From Lachnoclostridium sp. UBA7215 (GTDB lineage Bacteria > Bacillota > Clostridia > Lachnospirales > Lachnospiraceae): DNA of 64,000 nt. Location of the stretch: assembly GCA_002490465.1 (NCBI GenBank), contig DKUB01000061.1, positions 27,773 to 91,772 of the forward strand, read 5' to 3'. Position 1 is the first letter of the stretch; every line of letters begins with the position of its first letter. The notes beneath the pieces are model-generated. The model was given only the letters and a program-made list of their open reading frames with translations, did not search any database and had not been told where the DNA came from. Shown piece by piece: positions 60,359 through 64,000 of the stretch. The position numbers and the translations under genes are program-made.

Positions 60359-61372
60359 TTATGAAAGCTCACTGAAATATTTGATTGTACGAACCATCTG
60401 GCTTGTATAGGAGTTCTCATTGTCATACCATGATACAACCTGAACCTGTGTATTCCCATCATCCATAGGAGATACCATTGTCTGGGTTGCATCAAAGATA
60501 GAACCAGCGGTCGAGCCGATGATATCAGAGGAAACAATCTCGTCCTCATTGTAAGCATAGGACTCCGTAGATGCTGCTTTCATTGCGCTGTTAATCTGGT
60601 CAACAGTCACTTTACCCTCAACGACAGCAACAAGAATTGTTGTAGAACCGGTTGGGCATGGTACACGCTGTGCAGAACCAATCAGTTTGCCGTTCAGTTC
60701 CGGAATTACAAGGCCGATAGCCTTTGCTGCACCAGTGCTGTTTGGTACAATATTAACTGCTGCTGCACGGGACCTTCTCAAATCACCTTTTCTCTGCGGA
60801 CCGTCCAGTGTCATCTGGTCGCCTGTATAAGAGTGAATCGTGCTCATGATACCGGATTTAATCGGTGCAAGGTCATTCAATGCCTTTGCCATAGGTGCAA
60901 GGCAGTTTGTTGTACAGGAAGCTGCAGAAATAACAGTATCTTCCGGTTTTAACGTGTCATGGTTTACATTATATACAATGGTAGGAAGGTCATTTCCAGC
61001 CGGTGCAGAAATAACAACCTTACGTGCGCCCGCTGTGATATGTGCACTTGCCTTATCCTTCGATGTGTAGAAACCAGTACACTCAAGAACTACATCAACC
61101 TTTAACTGTCCCCATGGACATTTGCTGGCATCTGCCTCTTTGTAGATTTTGATCTCTTTACCATCAACAATAATGGAATCATCGGTTGCAGAAACCTTAT
61201 CTGCCAGTGCATATTTACCCTGAGAAGAATCATATTTCAACAGATGGGCAAGCATTTTCGGGCTTGTCAAGTCGTTGATTGCTACTACTTCATAACCTTC
61301 TGCACCAAACATTTGTCTGAACGCAAGACGTCCGATACGTCCAAAACCATTAATCGCTACTTTTACTGACAT
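60359..61372 (-). CDS. gap: glyceraldehyde-3-phosphate dehydrogenase
   Basis: A 337-residue glycolytic enzyme. GFGRIGRLAF binds NAD, and the catalytic cysteine is in SAASCTTNCLAP with the histidine in MSTIHSYTGDQM. AGGAGGAAATATC precedes the ATG. It has its own good promoter and is the first gene of gap-pgk-tpiA. NAD preference is suggested by the aspartate in INDLTS. Confidence 0.98.
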   Translation of the reverse strand: MSVKVAINGFGRIGRLAFRQMFGAEGYEVVAINDLTSPKMLAHLLKYDSSQGKYALADKVSATDDSIIVDGKEIKIYKEADASKCPWGQLKVDVVLECTGFYTSKDKASAHITAGARKVVISAPAGNDLPTIVYNVNHDTLKPEDTVISAASCTTNCLAPMAKALNDLAPIKSGIMSTIHSYTGDQMTLDGPQRKGDLRRSRAAAVNIVPNSTGAAKAIGLVIPELNGKLIGSAQRVPCPTGSTTILVAVVEGKVTVDQINSAMKAASTESYAYNEDEIVSSDIIGSTAGSIFDATQTMVSPMDDGNTQVQVVSWYDNENSYTSQMVRTIKYFSELS

Positions 61373-61436
61373 GATATTTCCTCCTATATCTTATTAAATT
61401 TTGTTTGTTAAAATTTACACAAACTCTCTGAAACCT

Positions 61437-61465
61437 ATTTTACCCAATTCTTCCAAAAAATTCAA
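61437..61465 (-). promoter_or_regulatory. gap promoter
   Basis: TTGAAT, 17 bases, TAAAAT on the minus strand, with a leader of about 60 bases to the start codon. Confidence 0.65.
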
Positions 61466-61524
61466 GCACTTCTATAAAAAATATTGATTTTTCTGAATGG
61501 ATTCACTGCTATTCGTTCCCGGCA

Positions 61525-62961
61525 CTACATCCGGTTATACAAATCCTCATATTTACGGGCTGAATTATTCCATGAGAAATCCATGGCCATGCCCCTGTCA
61601 ATTATTTTGTTCCACTCTCTTTTTCTGTTATAATATACGTCCTTTGCATATCGAATTGTATTTAACATTTCATGGGCATTATAATTAGAAAATGAAAATC
61701 CAGTTCCCTTATTCTCATATTCGTTATACGGTTCCACCGTATCTTTCAGACCGCCCGTCTCACGCACAATCGGTACAGTACCGTAACGAAGGCTCATTAA
61801 CTGGCTCAGGCCGCATGGTTCAAACAAGGACGGCATCAGAAACGCATCACAGGAGGCATATATTTTATGTGAACGCTCATTAGAATAGAAAATATTGGCT
61901 GAAACCCTGTCAGGATATTTCCATGCAAAATGCCGGAACAGATTTTCATATTTTGTCTCCCCTGTTCCAAGAACCACTAACTGGGTATCCTCTGCACATA
62001 TTTCCTCAATGACATAATCAATCAAATCAAAACCTTTTTGATCCGTCAGACGGGAAACAATACCAATCATAAATTTCCTGTCATCCTGTGCAAGCCCCAA
62101 TTCCCTTTGAAGTGCACGTTTATTTCTGATTTTCTCCTTGCGGAACGTCCTCGCGTCATAATTCGCCTCAATCATCGGGTCTGTCGCCGGATTATATTCA
62201 TCATAATCCAGACCGTTTACAATCCCGGTCAGACAATGCGCCTTTGAATTAATCAGACCGTCCAGCTTTTCACCATAAAACGGCGTCTTAATCTCCTGGG
62301 CATATGTCTCACTGACTGTTGTAATCTGGTCTGCATACACCAGACCGCCTTTCAGATAATTGGCATCACCGTATGCCTCAAGCTTATCCGACGTAAAATA
62401 ATATTTATCAAGTCCCGCCGTATCCATTACTGTTTTTAAGTCCCACACACCCTGGAATTTCAAATTATGAATTGTCATTACAGTACGAATTCCGCGGTAA
62501 AACTCTCCCTGCTGGAAAGAATCCTGTAAATAAACCGGAATCAGTCCTGTCTGCCAATCATGGCAGTGAATAATATCCGGGCGGAAATCAATGAGCGGCA
62601 ATGTAGAGAGCGCCGCTTTATCAAAAAACGCAAACTTTTCAATATCCTGATAAATCTCACCGTAGGGTTTTTCCCCGTTAAAATAAAACTCATTGTCAAG
62701 GAAATAAAATGTCACCCCGCCAAGCTGCATTTCAAATACACCCACATACTGCTTGCGCCATGCAAGCTCCAAATAAAAGTGTGTAATATACTTCATCTGG
62801 TTCTTATACTCATCCGGAATCGCAGTATACTTTGGTGTCATAACACGCACATCAAACTGGTTCTTATCAAAATATTTTGGCAAAGATCCCACAACATCAG
62901 CTAATCCACCAGTTTTCATGAACGGTACACATTCTGAAGCAACAAATAATACTTTCTTCAA
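61525..62961 (-). CDS. glgA: glycogen synthase (ADP-glucose dependent)
   Basis: A 478-residue GT5 enzyme that extends alpha-1,4-glucan. The ADP-glucose motif KTGGLADVVGSLP is near the N-terminus, and the C-terminal FEPCGLSQLMSLRYGTVPIV with active-site Glu is intact. Start is TTG behind GGGGAG. It lies between spo0A and gap as a single gene; the other glg genes are not in the window. Confidence 0.96.
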   Translation of the reverse strand: MKKVLFVASECVPFMKTGGLADVVGSLPKYFDKNQFDVRVMTPKYTAIPDEYKNQMKYITHFYLELAWRKQYVGVFEMQLGGVTFYFLDNEFYFNGEKPYGEIYQDIEKFAFFDKAALSTLPLIDFRPDIIHCHDWQTGLIPVYLQDSFQQGEFYRGIRTVMTIHNLKFQGVWDLKTVMDTAGLDKYYFTSDKLEAYGDANYLKGGLVYADQITTVSETYAQEIKTPFYGEKLDGLINSKAHCLTGIVNGLDYDEYNPATDPMIEANYDARTFRKEKIRNKRALQRELGLAQDDRKFMIGIVSRLTDQKGFDLIDYVIEEICAEDTQLVVLGTGETKYENLFRHFAWKYPDRVSANIFYSNERSHKIYASCDAFLMPSLFEPCGLSQLMSLRYGTVPIVRETGGLKDTVEPYNEYENKGTGFSFSNYNAHEMLNTIRYAKDVYYNRKREWNKIIDRGMAMDFSWNNSARKYEDLYNRM

Positions 62962-63042
62962 ATATATCTCCCCTTTCGGTATAATTTCAAAAAGTTACCA
63001 ATATTATACAACAAATAAGTGAGATATTAAAGTTTTTTTTGA

Positions 63043-63091
63043 AAATATATTGATTACAGCGCGAAACAATCCGTAATCACTTAAATATATT
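63043..63091 (-). terminator. possible terminator after spo0A
   Basis: TGATTAC (63051-63057) pairs with GTAATCA (63073-63079), extended by flanking AT-rich AATATATT on both sides. The T run is weak. Confidence 0.4.
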
Positions 63092-63096
63092 GAATC

Positions 63097-63891
63097 TCAC
63101 GCCCGCATTTTCTGCTCTAAACGGATTTTATCTGCAATCATTGCCACAAACTCAGAATTTGTCGGTTTCCCTTTCCCATTATGCACCGTATATCCAAACA
63201 GCTCATCTATGGTATCCACTTTACCCCTGCTCCACGCTACTTCTATGGCATGACGAATGGCACGCTCAACACGGCTCGGCGTAGTCCCGTGCTGTTTGGC
63301 AATGGACGGATATAAAATTTTTGTGATGGAATTGAGCATCTCGCTGTCATCGACAGACATCATTATGGCATCTCTCAAATACTGATACCCTTTAATATGT
63401 GCCGGTACGCCAATTTCATGTATGATATTTGTGACATCCGATTCCAGATTATATTTTGCCATTTTCTCACTGCGCCTGTTTTCGTCCGGATTTACAATAA
63501 ACTTTGACCTCGCACCAGGTTTAAAATGACGGACATGAGAAAGAACTGTATCGTTATCAAAAGGCTTCAAGAGATAATATGCCGCTCCCAGCCCAAAGGC
63601 AGACTCCGTTACCCTCTCCTGCGAAATTGCAGAAATCACAATTACTTCCGGGCGTTTTACCTTTATCATGCCCCTCTGTATCTTCTCAAGGACACCGAGC
63701 CCGTCCAATTTTGGCATAATCAAATCCAATAATAACAAATCCGGTTCTGTCTCCTCAATCATCCCGAGAGCCTCTACTCCATCTCCGGCTTTTCCAACTA
63801 CCTCAATTTCAGGATCCTCCCTTAAGACATCCTCTAAAGTAGAAACCATTCTCGGATTGTCATCCGCAATTAAAACCTTTAATTTACTCAT
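63097..63891 (-). CDS. spo0A: sporulation master regulator Spo0A
   Basis: A 264-residue response regulator. Receiver domain with Asp56 (LLLLDLIMPKLDG), and the C-terminal DNA-binding domain with the Spo0A helix TPSRVERAIRHAIEVAWSRG. It controls entry into sporulation when phosphorylated. AGGAGG precedes the ATG. It has a near-perfect promoter; in Clostridia spoIVB usually lies immediately upstream, here beyond the right edge. Confidence 0.98.
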   Translation of the reverse strand: MSKLKVLIADDNPRMVSTLEDVLREDPEIEVVGKAGDGVEALGMIEETEPDLLLLDLIMPKLDGLGVLEKIQRGMIKVKRPEVIVISAISQERVTESAFGLGAAYYLLKPFDNDTVLSHVRHFKPGARSKFIVNPDENRRSEKMAKYNLESDVTNIIHEIGVPAHIKGYQYLRDAIMMSVDDSEMLNSITKILYPSIAKQHGTTPSRVERAIRHAIEVAWSRGKVDTIDELFGYTVHNGKGKPTNSEFVAMIADKIRLEQKMRA

Positions 63892-63946
63892 TATGTTTCC
63901 TCCTGATTATATATTTATTAATTTTCTATAAATTGACAGCATACAC

Positions 63947-63975
63947 AGTATATACCAAAATAACGCAGTTTTCAA
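63947..63975 (-). promoter_or_regulatory. spo0A promoter
   Basis: TTGAAA, 17 bases, TATACT on the minus strand. A TGTCAAT near 63932-63938 in the leader resembles half of a 0A box (TGTCGAA), a possible autoregulatory site. Confidence 0.65.
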
Positions 63976-64000
63976 GCATATTTTGTAGTTTTATGATTTA

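Noticed and set aside
1..64000. tRNA, rRNA, CRISPR array, prophage or integrated plasmid
   Set aside because: I saw no cloverleaf-type TTCGA arms, no regularly spaced repeats and no phage or replication genes; the small repeats present are only two- to three-copy.

Overview
The window looks like a chromosomal segment of a low-GC, Gram-positive, spore-forming anaerobe of the class Clostridia. A Lachnospiraceae member related to Roseburia, Agathobacter or Eubacterium is my inference, not a proof. Supporting genes are spo0A and a GerW-type sporulation protein, an anaerobic ribonucleotide reductase activase (nrdG), a very long 2-hydroxyacyl-CoA dehydratase activase-like ATPase, a flagellin-like gene and cheV (motility), and strong AGGAGG-type ribosome binding sites throughout. 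Almost every gene lies on the minus strand, so minus is probably the leading strand here. The exceptions are the 1415-codon activase and two very short membrane proteins.

Layout, left to right. 1-6.7 kb is accessory: the edge of an FtsX-like permease, small lipoproteins, a frameshifted gene remnant, a BspA-type leucine-rich-repeat lipoprotein, a secreted subtilase fused to a phospholipase-C-like metal-site domain, an ECF sigma/anti-sigma pair and the tail of an Rpn-family nuclease. 6.8-15 kb is a biosynthetic operon read right to left: leuB-ilvD-ilvB-serC-serA-folC. Its promoter sits directly beside a 0.34-kb foldback (MITE-like) element with a 10-bp target duplication. 15.5-29.7 kb holds a lipoprotein, an ArsP-like permease, a short flagellin-like protein, a DhaL/DegV fatty-acid-kinase-like protein with Asp23, rpmB, a DUF2953-GerW pair downstream of a double GT-C glycosyltransferase, a rhomboid-like protein, a CorA transporter and a LysM protein. 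30-36.7 kb holds the activase and a sortase-anchored choice-of-anchor adhesin. 36.8-51.6 kb mixes ung, hisF-hisH, a zinc-ribbon membrane protein, cheV, a two-component system, a membrane-anchored trigger-factor-like foldase, leuC-leuD, dut, nrdG, mutY and a sigma-like protein without region 4. 51.6-64 kb holds an iron alcohol dehydrogenase, asnA-asnS, an ABC-2 exporter, the glycolytic run gap-pgk-tpiA, glgA and spo0A.

Working together: leuB/ilvD/ilvB plus leuC/leuD cover most of branched-chain amino acid synthesis (leuA, ilvC and ilvN are not in the window). serC/serA make serine and folC polyglutamylates the folates that carry serine-derived one-carbon units. gap-pgk-tpiA are the central triose-phosphate steps and glgA stores glucose. 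I found no tRNA, rRNA, CRISPR array, prophage or recognised riboswitch. The least explained material is non-coding: the foldback element (15032-15373), a three-copy two-hairpin repeat following plus-strand genes (20210, 34193, 34276), a tandem set of covarying hairpins between ilvB and serC, and a 44-codon leader ORF with nested hairpins ahead of the activase.
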